This document shows positions 24,842 to 36,975 of a stretch of 64,000 nucleotides of DNA, piece after piece. The stretch spans positions 2,480,001-2,544,000 of the forward strand of contig NZ_CP122458.1 in the NCBI RefSeq assembly GCF_032598905.1. Reading direction: 5' to 3'. A program made the translations under genes and the position numbers. The notes beneath the pieces are model-generated. The model was given only the letters and a program-made list of their open reading frames with translations, was not told where the DNA came from and did not search any database. The DNA comes from Streptomyces sp. 11x1. Lineage in GTDB: Bacteria > Actinomycetota > Actinomycetes > Streptomycetales > Streptomycetaceae. Within the stretch, counting starts at the first letter, position 1; each line of letters begins with the position of its first letter.

Positions 24842-27172
24842 CTACGACCCCGCCCCCAGCTGACCGCTCACGTTGCCGGGAGCGACCTGCTGCCCGGCCT
24901 TCCCCGCTGAGCGGGTCCGGTCGATCGACGTTGCCGCCCCGGCAGCGGATTCTCTGTCGCCTATCTCGGTGAACAGGCGGTGCGCCCGGATGTAGTGCTC
25001 GTGGGCCTCGGGGAGTTCGCCGATGTGTTCCAGGGCCGCGGCCAGGCCGGAGTGGACCCTGGCTCGGAAGCGGTCGCTGTCCTTGTAGGTGGGCGGGGGA
25101 GTGATGGCCCGGAAGACCTGCACCGCCTCGGGCCAGCGGTGCAGGGCCGACAGGTCGTAGGCCGTCTCGGTCTGGATGAGTGCCTGGGAGGTGGCGTTGA
25201 GGCCTGGTACGTCGCCGGCGGAGCCGCCGAGCAAGGAGCGGTGGATGGCCAGCGCCTCCTCGGGGCGGCCGGCCTCGCGCAGTGCGCTGGCGAGCATCCG
25301 CCGCGAGATCGCCGCGCCGGTGGTGTCGCTGATGGCCTCGAAGAGCTCCACTGCCTTTCCTGCCGCCTCGGCCGCCTCCGCGGGGCGGCCCAGATTCATG
25401 CAGGCACTGGTGATGTAGCCCCATGCCCAGGCCTGGAGTGCCGTCTCGCCGGTCTCCTCCGCCAAACGCAGGGCCTGCCGGGCGAGTTCCTCGCAGCGCG
25501 CGTACTCGTGGGCGCCCACCCGGTGCGCCCATGCCAGGCAGTTCAGCTGGTGCGCCTCGGCCGCGCGGTCGCCGAGGGCGGCTGCGGACCGGACGCCGTA
25601 CGTGAACAGGGTCTGCCACTCGGGCGACTTCTCCCAGCGGTCGGAGAACCAGTACAGGGTGCGGGCCGTGTGCAGGATCTCCGCGTGCCGGCCCGCCGCG
25701 GACATGAGGGGCAACGCCCCGACCCAGTGGGCGCGTTCGGCTCTCAGCCACTCCTCCGCCTCCTCGGCGGACGCGGGGGTGAAGGGGGCGGGTTCGCCCG
25801 GCCACGGCTCCGGCGCGCCGGGCGCCTCGAACCAGCGGCCCGCCGCGGAGGCCGAGCGCAGGAGCCAGTCGGCCATGCGGAGCCGGACTTCCGCGACCGC
25901 CGACTCCGTCTCCTCGGCGTGCAGTTGCTCGCGGGCGAAGAGCCGTACCAGGTCATGCAGGTCGTAGCGGCCGGGTGTCGGTTCTTCCAGCAGACCGCGG
26001 TCGACCAGCAGGTCGAGGGAGTCCTCGACCGCGAGCGGGTCGTCGTCGCCGGTCAGGAGGGCGGCCAGGTCCGGGCCTGTGTCGCGGCCGGGCAGCAGGG
26101 CGAGCCGGCGCAACAGCAGCCGGTGGGGGCCGGTGAGCTGGCCGTAGGAGAGGGCGAGGGCGCTGCGCACGGCGAGGTCGCCCGCGATCAGGCCGTTCAA
26201 CCGCCGTTCCTCGTCGCCGAGTTGGTCGGCCAGACGGGACGGCGGCCAGCTCGGCCGGCTGGAGAGGCGGTTGCCGACGATCCGCAGGGCCAGCGGCAGA
26301 TGCCCGCACAGCCCGGTCAGCCGGGCGATCGCCTGGGACTGGCCGCCGGTGCGCGCGGCCCCGAGGATCCGCTCCAGCAGCGCCGCCGACTCGTGGCCGC
26401 TGAGCCCGCCGAGCCTGATCCGCCGTACGCCTTCCAGACCGGCCAGCGGCCGTCTGCTGGTGACCAGCACGAAACTGCCCTCGGCGTCCGGCAGCAGCGG
26501 CCTGGTGCGTTCCTCGTCGGCCGCGTCGTCGAGGACGATCAGGGCCCGCCGGGCGCCCAGGGTGGCCCGGTAGACGGCTTCCCGCGCGACCGGGTCCACC
26601 GGGATCCGCTCGGGGGGATGGCCGAGGGCCGTCAGCAACAGGACCAACGCCTCGGCGGCGGGCAGCGGCGCGTCGCTCATGCCGTGCAGCCGCACGCTGA
26701 CACAGCCGTCCGGGAAGTGCCCGGCCAGCCGCCTGGCGGCCTCCGCGGCGAGCGTCGTCTTGCCCTGCCCGCCCGGCCCGAAGAGCACCACGGCCCGGGT
26801 GCCGGCACCGGTGACGAGGGCCTCCAGATCCGCCAGCTCCTGCTCCCGGCCGGTGAAGTCGGCGACGGTGCGCAGGAGATACGGCGACGGGCTCGGGCCG
26901 CCGCGTTCCCGGCCGGCGTCGGCCAGGCGCTGGAGGCGCTCGCGCTGTTCGCCGTCCAGCGCGAGCGCGGCCGCGAGCGCGTCGACGGTACGGCGCTGCG
27001 GTCCGCGGCTGCGTCCGCGCTCCATGTCGCCGAGCGCGCGGACACTGACTCCGGACGCCCCGGACAGCTCTTCCAGGGTCATCCGGGCGGCCCGGCGCAG
27101 GGATCGCAGCATCACCCCGAAGGGAGTGCCGCCGGGGGACGTGTCGGAAGCATGACTGGTCATCGCGACCAT
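24842..27172 (-). CDS. STAND regulator: XRE HTH, NB-ARC-like ATPase, TPR-like tail, 776 aa
   Basis: An XRE helix-turn-helix lies at about residues 18-80 (Met-Thr-Leu-Glu-Glu-Leu-Ser-Gly-Ala-Ser-Gly-Val-Ser). The P-loop Gly-Pro-Gly-Gly-Gln-Gly-Lys-Thr is at 132-139, a Walker B Ala-Leu-Ile-Val-Leu-Asp-Asp at about 210, and a Gly-Leu-Cys-Gly-His-Leu-Pro-Leu-Ala-Leu sequence matches the NB-ARC GLPL motif. A winged-helix-like region follows, then helical TPR-like repeats to the end (for example Gly-Arg-Pro-Ala-Glu-Ala-Ala-Glu-Ala). This is the architecture of streptomycete AfsR-like signal-transducing ATPases without the SARP domain. ATG 27172 and 27163 are both possible. Likely a transcriptional regulator; target unknown. 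Confidence 0.85.
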   Translation of the reverse strand: MVAMTSHASDTSPGGTPFGVMLRSLRRAARMTLEELSGASGVSVRALGDMERGRSRGPQRRTVDALAAALALDGEQRERLQRLADAGRERGGPSPSPYLLRTVADFTGREQELADLEALVTGAGTRAVVLFGPGGQGKTTLAAEAARRLAGHFPDGCVSVRLHGMSDAPLPAAEALVLLLTALGHPPERIPVDPVAREAVYRATLGARRALIVLDDAADEERTRPLLPDAEGSFVLVTSRRPLAGLEGVRRIRLGGLSGHESAALLERILGAARTGGQSQAIARLTGLCGHLPLALRIVGNRLSSRPSWPPSRLADQLGDEERRLNGLIAGDLAVRSALALSYGQLTGPHRLLLRRLALLPGRDTGPDLAALLTGDDDPLAVEDSLDLLVDRGLLEEPTPGRYDLHDLVRLFAREQLHAEETESAVAEVRLRMADWLLRSASAAGRWFEAPGAPEPWPGEPAPFTPASAEEAEEWLRAERAHWVGALPLMSAAGRHAEILHTARTLYWFSDRWEKSPEWQTLFTYGVRSAAALGDRAAEAHQLNCLAWAHRVGAHEYARCEELARQALRLAEETGETALQAWAWGYITSACMNLGRPAEAAEAAGKAVELFEAISDTTGAAISRRMLASALREAGRPEEALAIHRSLLGGSAGDVPGLNATSQALIQTETAYDLSALHRWPEAVQVFRAITPPPTYKDSDRFRARVHSGLAAALEHIGELPEAHEHYIRAHRLFTEIGDRESAAGAATSIDRTRSAGKAGQQVAPGNVSGQLGAGS

Positions 27173-27230
27173 TACAGCAAGCGCTGTCTAGTTCTGCCTG
27201 GCATTCTGCCTGGCGAGGTCCCCTCACTAG

Positions 27231-27873
<643 letters not shown>

Positions 27874-27877
<4 letters not shown>

Positions 27878-28488
27878 GAACAGTCCGTGCAGCCGTGTAC
27901 GCCGCAGACCCGCTGACCAAGATCGGTCTGATGACATGCTTGGAGGAGAGTCCCCAGATCACCCTGACGGTCATGGAGGAGGCCGAGACCGTGGTGGTCG
28001 CGGTCAAAGCGGTCGATTCCTCGGCGCTGGAACTGCTGCGCGGTTTACCCGCACCGCCTGGGAGCCGCTTTGTGCTGGTGGTGAGTGGCGGCTGGCACAC
28101 TGACCCGGCAGCCGTCGCAAAGCATGGGATACGGGCGGTGCTGCGGCGTGCCGAGTTGGATGCGGCAGCGCTGGTGCGGGCGGTGTGTGACGTGGGGGCA
28201 GGGCTGGCGTATCTGCCGCCGGCCGTCCAGGGCAGGCTGCTGGATCAGATGGACCGCATCCAACGCGAGGTCCTGGACCCCAGGGGCCTGACCGCTTCCG
28301 GGCTCAGCAGCCGGGAGATCACTGTTCTGCAGCTGCTCTCGGAAGGATTCACCCTGTCGGAGATCGCCGCCAAGCTGAGCTACTCCGAGCGCACCATCAA
28401 GAACATCCTCTCCGCCGTCCAGATCCGCCTAGGGCTGCGCAACCGCGTACAAGTGGTGTCCTACGCCATCCGCAACGCACTCATCTGA
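27874..28488 (+). CDS. LuxR-family regulator with degenerate receiver, 204 aa
   Basis: The C-terminal LuxR helix-turn-helix is clear: [22 protein letters not shown] and Ser-Glu-Arg-Thr-Ile-Lys-Asn-Ile-Leu. The N-terminal ~125 residues have receiver-like alternation, but the position of the phosphorylated Asp reads Val-Ala-Val-Lys-Ala-Val, so it is an atypical, probably non-phosphorylated receiver. No kinase is nearby. TTG 27874 is taken as start because its frame-mate GTG 27895 has no upstream ribosome binding site; this is uncertain. Confidence 0.75.
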
Positions 28489-28837
28489 CCGGTGGCCTCG
28501 GTTTTGGCCATGCCGCTTGCTCATCGTCGGGTTGCCTTGAATCCTCCCCTCACTGAGGCCTGCGTTCGACATATTCGGCGGTCTGGAGGGGGCGAATCCG
28601 GCCTTTGACCTGGGCGGACATGGGTAGGACCGGGCCTGGAGGGCGTTTCTCCGGTGTCCTGCGCCCGTAGTTGATCGTCAGTAGGTGTGTGACTTCTGCT
28701 GCTGGTGCGTCAGTTCGTCGGAACCCAAAGCTGGAACCGTTGCTGCTGTCTGATGACGAACGGGCGCTTCCGCCCCGTCGAGCGCGAGTGCCCCGCTCCC
28801 CGCGAGATGCAGGGGCAGGGCGCTCGTTCACGTCAGG
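28489..28837. other. Gene-free convergent intergenic region with candidate terminator
   Basis: Between the LuxR gene and the aconitase 3' end. TGCCCC (28790-28795) pairs with GGGGCA (28812-28817) and is enclosed by the nearly complementary GAACGGGCGC (28759-28768) and GCGCTCGTTC (28820-28829). Together they form a nested stem just past the aconitase stop, a plausible aconitase terminator. No other signal seen. Confidence 0.45.
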
Positions 28838-31642
<2,805 letters not shown>

Positions 31643-31684
31643 GCACCCCTTACCGGGGTGGCGGCCGCAGTGCGCCTCGGCAGA

Positions 31685-31702
31685 TATCTCGATGTCGAGA
31701 TA
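31685..31702. promoter_or_regulatory. Palindromic operator TATCTCGA-TG-TCGAGATA
   Basis: Perfect 8-bp arms around TG in the divergent aconitase/phosphotransferase region. The core ATCTC-N6-GAGATAAC (31686-31704) recurs exactly upstream of the HTH-MurA gene at 34269-34287, indicating a shared DNA-binding regulator. Confidence 0.65.
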
Positions 31703-31987
31703 ACAGTAGTACATAGGCGCGGGCTGGTCATGCCCGGCCCGATGTGGCGTGGGCCAATCTCCGGCGCCTGCGCCCCGTCCGCCGACGCCTGCGCCCCGTC
31801 CGCCGACGGCCCGGGGACCGCCGACCGGCAGTCCGGGACCGCCCAGGGAGCGCCCAGGGACCGCCCGCGGGGCCGAAAATCTCGGTTGATCCGGCACCTG
31901 GCGGATGAATACTGGCTGTCGTTCCTGATCGTCTGGGGCGCGTCCGGCGTCCGGCGTCCGCACCGGATCCAGGGGGAGGGCCTGCGC

Positions 31988-32884
31988 ATGACCATGCACG
32001 TCGACCAAGTGGACGTGACCACCGAGACCGTCGAGTCCCTGATCCGCGAGCAGCTCCCCCGGTGGAGCGGCAGGGCGGTCCGGCGCGTGCCGTCGACCGG
32101 GACGGTCAACGCCATCTTCCGCATCGGTGCCGACCTCTCCGCGCGTCTCCCCCTGCGCCCGGCCGATCCCGCCGAGGCGCTGGCGGTGCTGGAGCGGGAG
32201 GCCCTGGCGAGCGCGGAGCTGGCGCGGTTCTCCCCGTTCCCCGTCCCGAAACCCGTCGCCCTGGGAGAGCCCGGAGCGGGGTACCCCATGCCGTGGTCGG
32301 TCCAGACCTGGCTGCCGGGCACGGTCGCCTCCGATGCCGACCCCAGCGGGTCCGACGCCTTCGCCGAGGACCTCGCGACCTTCGTCGCGGCCCTGCGGGA
32401 CGCCGGGACACGGGGCCGGGTCTTCGACGGCGACAATCGCGGCGGCGTGCTCACCCACCACGACGAGTGGATGGCGACATGCTTCGCGCAGAGCGAGGAC
32501 CTGCTCGACGTGCCCCGGCTGCGCCGGCTGTGGAACCGGCTCCGGGAGCTGCCCCGCACGAGCGCCGACGTGATGAGCCACGGTGACCTGATCCCCGGCA
32601 ACGTCCTGGTCACGGGAGACCGGCTCAGCGGCGTACTCGACACCGGCGGGTTCGGCCCGGCCGACCCCGCGCTGGATCTGGTCGGCGCCTGGCACCTGCT
32701 GCGGACAGGGCCGCGGGAGGTGTTCCGGCGGGCGCTGGGCTGTGACGATCTGGAGTGGGAGCGCGGCAAGGCATGGGCGTTCGAACAGGCAATGGGTCTC
32801 GTCTGGTACTACGTCGAGAGCAATCCGGCGATGAGCGCCATGGGGCGCCGGACACTCGAACGCCTTCTGGGGTCGACGGAGTGA
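31988..32884 (+). CDS. Aminoglycoside phosphotransferase-fold kinase (APH family), 298 aa
   Basis: ATG 31988 with GGGGGAGGG upstream is chosen over the longer frame. The catalytic loop Ser-His-Gly-Asp-Leu-Ile-Pro-Gly-Asn (H198, D200, Asn205) and Val-Leu-Asp-Thr-Gly-Gly-Phe-Gly-Pro-Ala-Asp-Pro-Ala-Leu-Asp-Leu are the Brenner and metal-binding motifs of the APH/choline kinase fold. The N-terminal lobe has Thr-Val-Asn-Ala-Ile-Phe-Arg-Ile-Gly. In the DFG-like position the Asp is kept but followed by Thr. It may phosphorylate a small alcohol or an antibiotic; the substrate cannot be read from the sequence. Shares a divergent regulatory region with aconitase. Confidence 0.85.
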   Translation: MTMHVDQVDVTTETVESLIREQLPRWSGRAVRRVPSTGTVNAIFRIGADLSARLPLRPADPAEALAVLEREALASAELARFSPFPVPKPVALGEPGAGYPMPWSVQTWLPGTVASDADPSGSDAFAEDLATFVAALRDAGTRGRVFDGDNRGGVLTHHDEWMATCFAQSEDLLDVPRLRRLWNRLRELPRTSADVMSHGDLIPGNVLVTGDRLSGVLDTGGFGPADPALDLVGAWHLLRTGPREVFRRALGCDDLEWERGKAWAFEQAMGLVWYYVESNPAMSAMGRRTLERLLGSTE

Positions 32885-33123
32885 TGTCGCCCCGGTCGGG
32901 GGGCCGCCGGGAGCGGAGGCCAGTCCGCGCGGGGCCGCCGGGAGCGGAAACCGGTCCGCGCTGGGCCGCCGGGAGCGGAGGCGCGTCCGCGCGGGGCCGC
33001 GTGGTGAGGCCGCGTTCTTAATACGTTGCGGGGCGTTTCCGGGGCTTCCTAGCATGGTTGTTCCTCATGGGCGGGGGACCGGCCCTGTCCGCGGCCGTGC
33101 CGGCGGATCGGAGATCCCACGCG

Positions 33124-33846
33124 ATGACGTCCCACCTTTACGCGCTCACCTTCGACGCGAACGACCCCGACGGACTCGCGCACTTCTGGGCCGGCCTCCT
33201 GGGCCGGGAGACGACCGAGGACCCCTACGGAGGCATCGCGCTCGCGCCGAACGACGACAGCGGGCTGCGCCTGCGCTTCCTGCCGAGCCAGGAGAAGAAG
33301 ACCGTCCCCAACCAGACGCACTTCGACCTGACCAGCACCTCCCACGACGACCAGCGGCGGGTCGTGGAACAGGCGCTGGAGCTCGGCGGCCGTCACATCG
33401 ACATCGGCCAGCTCCCCGAAGAGACCCACGTGGTCCTCGCCGACCCGGAGGGCAACGAGTTCTGTGTCATCGAGCCGGGCAACAACTTCCTCGCCGGCTG
33501 CGGATTCATCGGCGCGCTCGCGAGCGACGGTTCGCAGCAGGTCGGGTACTTCTGGAGCCGGGCGCTGGGCTGGCCCCTGGTCTGGGACCAGGACGAGGAG
33601 ACCGCGATCCAGTCGCCGCACGGCGGCCCGAAGATCACCTGGGGCGGTCCGCCGCTGGCCCCGAAGGTCGGGAAGTACCGCCTCCACTTCGACCTCGTCC
33701 CGTCCGCGGACAGCGACCAGCGCGACGAGATCGACCGCCTCGTCTCCATAGGCGCGGCCCCCGTGGACATCGGCCAGGGCCGGGTCGACTGGGCGGTACT
33801 CGTCGACCCCGACGGCCACGAGTTCTGCGTACTGCCGCCGCGCTGA
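33124..33846 (+). CDS. VOC superfamily protein (glyoxalase-like, two domains), 240 aa
   Basis: Two tandem beta-alpha-beta-beta-beta units. Each begins with an Ala-His-Phe-Trp-Ala/Tyr-Phe-Trp-Ser-Arg-Ala-Leu-Gly segment and ends with Asp-Pro-Glu-Gly-Asn-Glu-Phe-Cys-Val or Asp-Pro-Asp-Gly-His-Glu-Phe-Cys-Val. These are the hallmarks of the vicinal oxygen chelate fold; the repeated Glu-Phe-Cys-Val endings carry the metal-ligand Glu. ATG 33124 starts the first domain directly; the longer frame from 33058 adds an unlikely leader. Probable metal-dependent dioxygenase, lyase or binding protein; substrate unknown. Confidence 0.85.
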   Translation: MTSHLYALTFDANDPDGLAHFWAGLLGRETTEDPYGGIALAPNDDSGLRLRFLPSQEKKTVPNQTHFDLTSTSHDDQRRVVEQALELGGRHIDIGQLPEETHVVLADPEGNEFCVIEPGNNFLAGCGFIGALASDGSQQVGYFWSRALGWPLVWDQDEETAIQSPHGGPKITWGGPPLAPKVGKYRLHFDLVPSADSDQRDEIDRLVSIGAAPVDIGQGRVDWAVLVDPDGHEFCVLPPR

Positions 33847-33941
33847 GGCAATTGCCGCCGGGAGACACCCAGTTGCCGTACAGGGGCGGGGATGCCCGGC
33901 GAAGAGCGGGGTACCCGTGCGGCATCGGGAAGGAGGCAGAC

Positions 33942-34139
33942 ATGCCGCTCACGTTTCGCAGGAGCTTTCGGATCCTGCCGGGTGTGCGACTGAACATCAA
34001 CAAGCGCTCCTGGTCCATCACCACCGGCGGCCGCAACGGCCCCCGCCACACCCACAGCAGCACGGGACGCCGTACGACCTCGATGGACCTGCCCGGCCCC
34101 TTCGGCTGGCGCCGCACCCGCGACGCGCGGCGCCACTGA
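33942..34139 (+). CDS. DUF4236-type small protein, 65 aa
   Basis: Strong ribosome binding site AAGGAGG precedes ATG 33942. The N-terminus Met-Pro-Leu-Thr-Phe-Arg-Arg-Ser-Phe-Arg-Ile-Leu-Pro-Gly-Val-Arg-Leu-Asn and the late Leu-Pro-Gly-Pro-Phe-Gly-Trp match the DUF4236 family of short basic beta proteins of unknown function. It is highly basic (Arg-rich), with no membrane segment. Confidence 0.8.
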   Translation: MPLTFRRSFRILPGVRLNINKRSWSITTGGRNGPRHTHSSTGRRTTSMDLPGPFGWRRTRDARRH

Positions 34140-34268
34140 GCCCGGCTGACGTTCCCTCAGCTGACGTCACCCGGCTTCACCCCCACATCGGCTGACCTTG
34201 CCTGTCATCACCTGCCATCACCTGAACGGGCCCGCGTCGCACCTCCAACGGCCCCCTCAAGAGGTGCC

Positions 34269-34287
34269 ATCTCATATCTGAGATAAC
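34269..34287. promoter_or_regulatory. Palindromic operator ATCTC-N6-GAGATAAC upstream of HTH-MurA
   Basis: ATCTCA-TATC-TGAGAT is a perfect inverted repeat 10 bp before the start codon, sharing ATCTC-N6-GAGATAAC with 31686-31704. So close to the ATG it would overlap the promoter or transcript start, which fits autorepression by the gene's own XRE domain. Confidence 0.65.
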
Positions 34288-34296
34288 CTCTCCCCC

Positions 34297-35826
34297 ATGG
34301 CAGACGACTACCTCGAACGCATCGGCAAGCTCATCCGTGACGCACGGCAGCACCGCGGCTGGACACAGTCACAGTTGGCGGAGGCCCTCGGGACGAGCCA
34401 GAGCGCGGTGAATCGAATCGAGCGCGGTAATCAAAACATCAGCCTTGAGATGATCGCCCGAATCGGTGAAGCCCTGGACAGCGAGATCGTCTCGCTGGGC
34501 TACGCGGGTCCGATGCATCTGCGGGTGGTCGGCGGGCGTCGGCTGTCGGGCGCGATCGACGTGAAGACCAGCAAGAACGCGTGTGTCGCGCTGCTGTGCG
34601 CCTCCTTGTTGAACAAGGGGCGCACAGTGCTGCGCAGGGTGGCCCGAATCGAGGAGGTGTACCGCCTTCTGGAGGTGCTCGGCTCGATCGGCGTACGCAC
34701 CCGGTGGATCAACGGCGGTGTCGACCTGGAGATCGTGCCGCCGGCTGCGGTGGACCTCGACGCGATCGACGCGGGGGCGGCCCGCCGCACCCGCTCGATC
34801 ATCATGTTCCTCGGCCCGCTGCTGCACCGCATGGACCACTTCAAGCTGCCGTACGCGGGCGGTTGCGACCTCGGGACGCGGACGATCGAGCCGCACATGA
34901 TCGCCCTGCGCCGGTTCGGTCTCGACATCACGGCCACCGAGGGGCTGTACCACGCCGAGGTGGACCGCTCCGTCACGCCCGGCCGTCCGATCGTGCTGAC
35001 CGAGCGCGGCGACACGGTGACCGAGAACGCGCTGCTCGCCGCCGCCCGCCACGACGGCGTCACCGTCATCCGCAACGCCTCGTCCAACTACATGGTCCAG
35101 GACCTCTGCTTCTTCCTGGAGGCCCTCGGCGTACGGGTGGAGGGCATCGGAACCACCACGCTCACCGTGCACGGGGTGCCGCACATCGACGTGGACGTCG
35201 ACTACTCCCCCTCCGAGGACCCGGTCGAAGCGATGAGTCTGCTCGCGGCGGCGGTCGTCACCGAGTCCGAACTGACCGTGCGCCGGGTGCCGATCGAGTT
35301 CCTGGAGATCGAGCTGGCGGTCCTGGAGGAGATGGGGCTCGACCACGACCGCTCACCGGAGTACTTCGCCGACAACGGCCGTACGCGCCTGGTGGACCTC
35401 ACCGTCCGGCCCTCGAAGCTCCAGGCGCCGATCGACAAGATCCACCCCATGCCGTTCCCCGGGCTGAACATCGACAACGTCCCGTTCTTCGCGGCCATCG
35501 CCGCTTCCGCGCAGGGCCAGACCCTCATCCACGACTGGGTCTACGACAACCGGGCGATCTACCTCACCGACCTCAACCGCCTCGGCGGTCGCCTCCAACT
35601 CCTCGACCCCCACCGCGTCCTGGTCGAGGGCCCGACCCGCTGGCGCGCCGCCGAGATGATGTGCCCGCCGGCCCTGCGCCCCGCCGTGGTCGTCCTCCTC
35701 GCGATGATGGCCGCCGAGGGCACGTCCGTGCTGCGCAACGTCTACGTCATCAACCGCGGCTACGAGGAGCTCGCGGAGCGCCTCAACACGGTGGGGGCAC
35801 AGATCGAGATCTTCCGGGACATCTGA
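34297..35826 (+). CDS. murA: UDP-GlcNAc 1-carboxyvinyltransferase (MurA-type) with N-terminal XRE HTH, 509 aa
   Basis: Residues ~8-66 form an XRE helix-turn-helix (Trp-Thr-Gln-Ser-Gln-Leu-Ala-Glu-Ala-Leu-Gly-Thr-Ser-Gln-Ser-Ala-Val-Asn-Arg-Ile-Glu). From ~75 the EPSP-synthase fold of MurA begins. The active-site Lys of the Lys-Asn motif is K93 (Ser-Lys-Asn-Ala), the PEP/fosfomycin Cys is C190 in Ala-Gly-Gly-Cys-Asp-Leu-Gly-Thr-Arg, and an Asp is kept in Pro-Gly-Leu-Asn-Ile-Asp-Asn-Val-Pro. MurA transfers enolpyruvate to UDP-GlcNAc, the first committed step of peptidoglycan synthesis. It is ~90 residues longer than ordinary MurA because of the HTH. Position beside aconitase matches the second MurA of S. 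coelicolor as I recall. Probably a specialised or regulatory paralogue. Confidence 0.9.
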   Translation: MADDYLERIGKLIRDARQHRGWTQSQLAEALGTSQSAVNRIERGNQNISLEMIARIGEALDSEIVSLGYAGPMHLRVVGGRRLSGAIDVKTSKNACVALLCASLLNKGRTVLRRVARIEEVYRLLEVLGSIGVRTRWINGGVDLEIVPPAAVDLDAIDAGAARRTRSIIMFLGPLLHRMDHFKLPYAGGCDLGTRTIEPHMIALRRFGLDITATEGLYHAEVDRSVTPGRPIVLTERGDTVTENALLAAARHDGVTVIRNASSNYMVQDLCFFLEALGVRVEGIGTTTLTVHGVPHIDVDVDYSPSEDPVEAMSLLAAAVVTESELTVRRVPIEFLEIELAVLEEMGLDHDRSPEYFADNGRTRLVDLTVRPSKLQAPIDKIHPMPFPGLNIDNVPFFAAIAASAQGQTLIHDWVYDNRAIYLTDLNRLGGRLQLLDPHRVLVEGPTRWRAAEMMCPPALRPAVVVLLAMMAAEGTSVLRNVYVINRGYEELAERLNTVGAQIEIFRDI

Positions 35827-35835
35827 AAGTTTCAG
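35823..35835. promoter_or_regulatory. Short palindrome across the HTH-MurA stop codon
   Basis: CTGAAA-G-TTTCAG is a perfect inverted repeat overlapping the TGA. The one-base spacer makes it unlikely to be a hairpin terminator; it could be a protein-binding site or chance. Confidence 0.25.
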
Positions 35836-36159
35836 AAGCAACGCCACTACACCTCTCCCGACCTGCACATATGTGAGTCAGGAGGGGTTTCTGCGGCGCC
35901 TGTGGGACTTCTCTGGGACTTTGAGCCGGGACCGACTGTCGGTCTGAGAGGGGCAGGTGGCTCGGCTCGCTGTCCTGCGTATGGGCCCTCGGAGGTGCGG
36001 CTACGAACGGGAGACGGGGAGTCCGCTGCCCTGCGGAGGAGGCCGCCCTGTGCCTTCGACGACCTGAGGGCCCGCTTCCCGAATCCGAAAGGACGTCGAG
36101 CCCGAGTGGCTGGAACGCGCGACGCGACTCCCGACGCGGTTCCTCACCACCCAGCGGGA
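35836..36159. other. Gene-free stretch between HTH-MurA and the decayed region
   Basis: No supported gene. A short direct repeat (gtgggacttctctgggactt, 35902-35921) occurs. The stretch may be part of the same decayed element as the following region. Confidence 0.3.
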
Positions 36160-36730
36160 TTTCGACCTTGAGGCAGCCGTCTGTCGGGCAGAGTACCGGG
36201 GCATGTTCTGCGCGACGCGTCGTGGACGTGCGACCCGAGACTCCTCAAGGCTTTCGCCGACTCCGACCTCGGTGCCCACCCAGGCAACCTTCGACTTCAC
36301 CGGGAACGCCATGGGCGACACCGCTGCCGGGGATGAGACCGCAAGACCCTCAAGTACCCCCTGTACGAACCTGCCGACGGGCCGCTCGCGGACCGGCTCA
36401 GCATCTGCTCGCCGGCACCGTTCCGTTCGCCATGACCGGGTTCGAGGAAGCTCTCCTCACGCGGGTGCTCTGCGTGATGCAGCCCGACCGGTTCCTGTCG
36501 ATCGTCAAGTGCACGACAGAGGCAGGTGGCAAGCGCGAGACAGCGCGGATGGTCTACGGGACCGGAGCTGCCGGCACCCGAGTCGGTGAACTGGACCCTC
36601 GGCCTGCTCAGCCCCTGGAGCAACGACCTCCCGCACCCTCGTCGGCGATGGCTTCGCCGACCAGCAGCACTCCGCCACGTTCCTGACAGTGCCGGCACGG
36701 GAGTGCCGTCCCGGCACGATGCGACCCTGA
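36160..36730 (+). pseudogene. Decayed coding region of unknown family
   Basis: Protein-like segments continue across all three plus frames. Asp-Phe-Asp-Leu-Glu-Ala-Ala-Val-Cys-Arg-Ala-Glu-Tyr lies near 36160-36200. A different frame holds Asp-Pro-Arg-Leu-Leu-Lys-Ala-Phe-Ala-Asp-Ser-Asp. A third holds Arg-Val-Leu-Cys-Val-Met-Gln-Pro-Asp-Arg-Phe (36417-36560), continuing in the first as Pro-Glu-Ser-Val-Asn-Trp-Thr-Leu-Gly (36561-36650), then Asp-Gly-Phe-Ala-Asp-Gln-Gln-His-Ser. At least three frameshifts are needed, so no intact product. The Gln-Pro-Asp-Arg-Phe segment vaguely recalls N-terminal regions of restriction-associated proteins, but I cannot name the family. Confidence 0.5.
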
Positions 36731-36925
36731 CGGCCTCCCAGGCGCCCCCTCCGTGGCCTGGACGTGCAACCCGGCTTGCCCATCACCTTCGAGGGTCGGG
36801 CCGCCACGTCGGGGGAGGCGCGGGCCTCATGGCGTTCCGCAGGACCTCCCGGCAGCGATGCGTGCTTCGTGAGGTGACAGCGGTAGCCGTACGCCGACGC
36901 GGCAGGCATCACCCCCTTGCCACGG

Positions 36926-36975
36926 ACGTGAAGGGGGGAGGAATGCCGCCATGCTTCCTCCTCAGCTCTTCACGT
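36926..36975 (-). terminator. Stem-loop at the end of the injection-system gene cluster
   Basis: GGAGGAA (36937-36943) pairs with TTCCTCC (36955-36961) over an 11-nt loop, and an outer stem ACGTGAAG (36926-36933) pairs with CTTCACGT (36968-36975). The structure overlaps the amidase stop codon and probably terminates the minus-strand transcript. Confidence 0.65.

Noticed and set aside
35902..36171. 89-codon plus ORF after HTH-MurA
   Set aside because: Low-complexity, no ribosome binding site and no recognisable features; lies at the edge of the decayed region.
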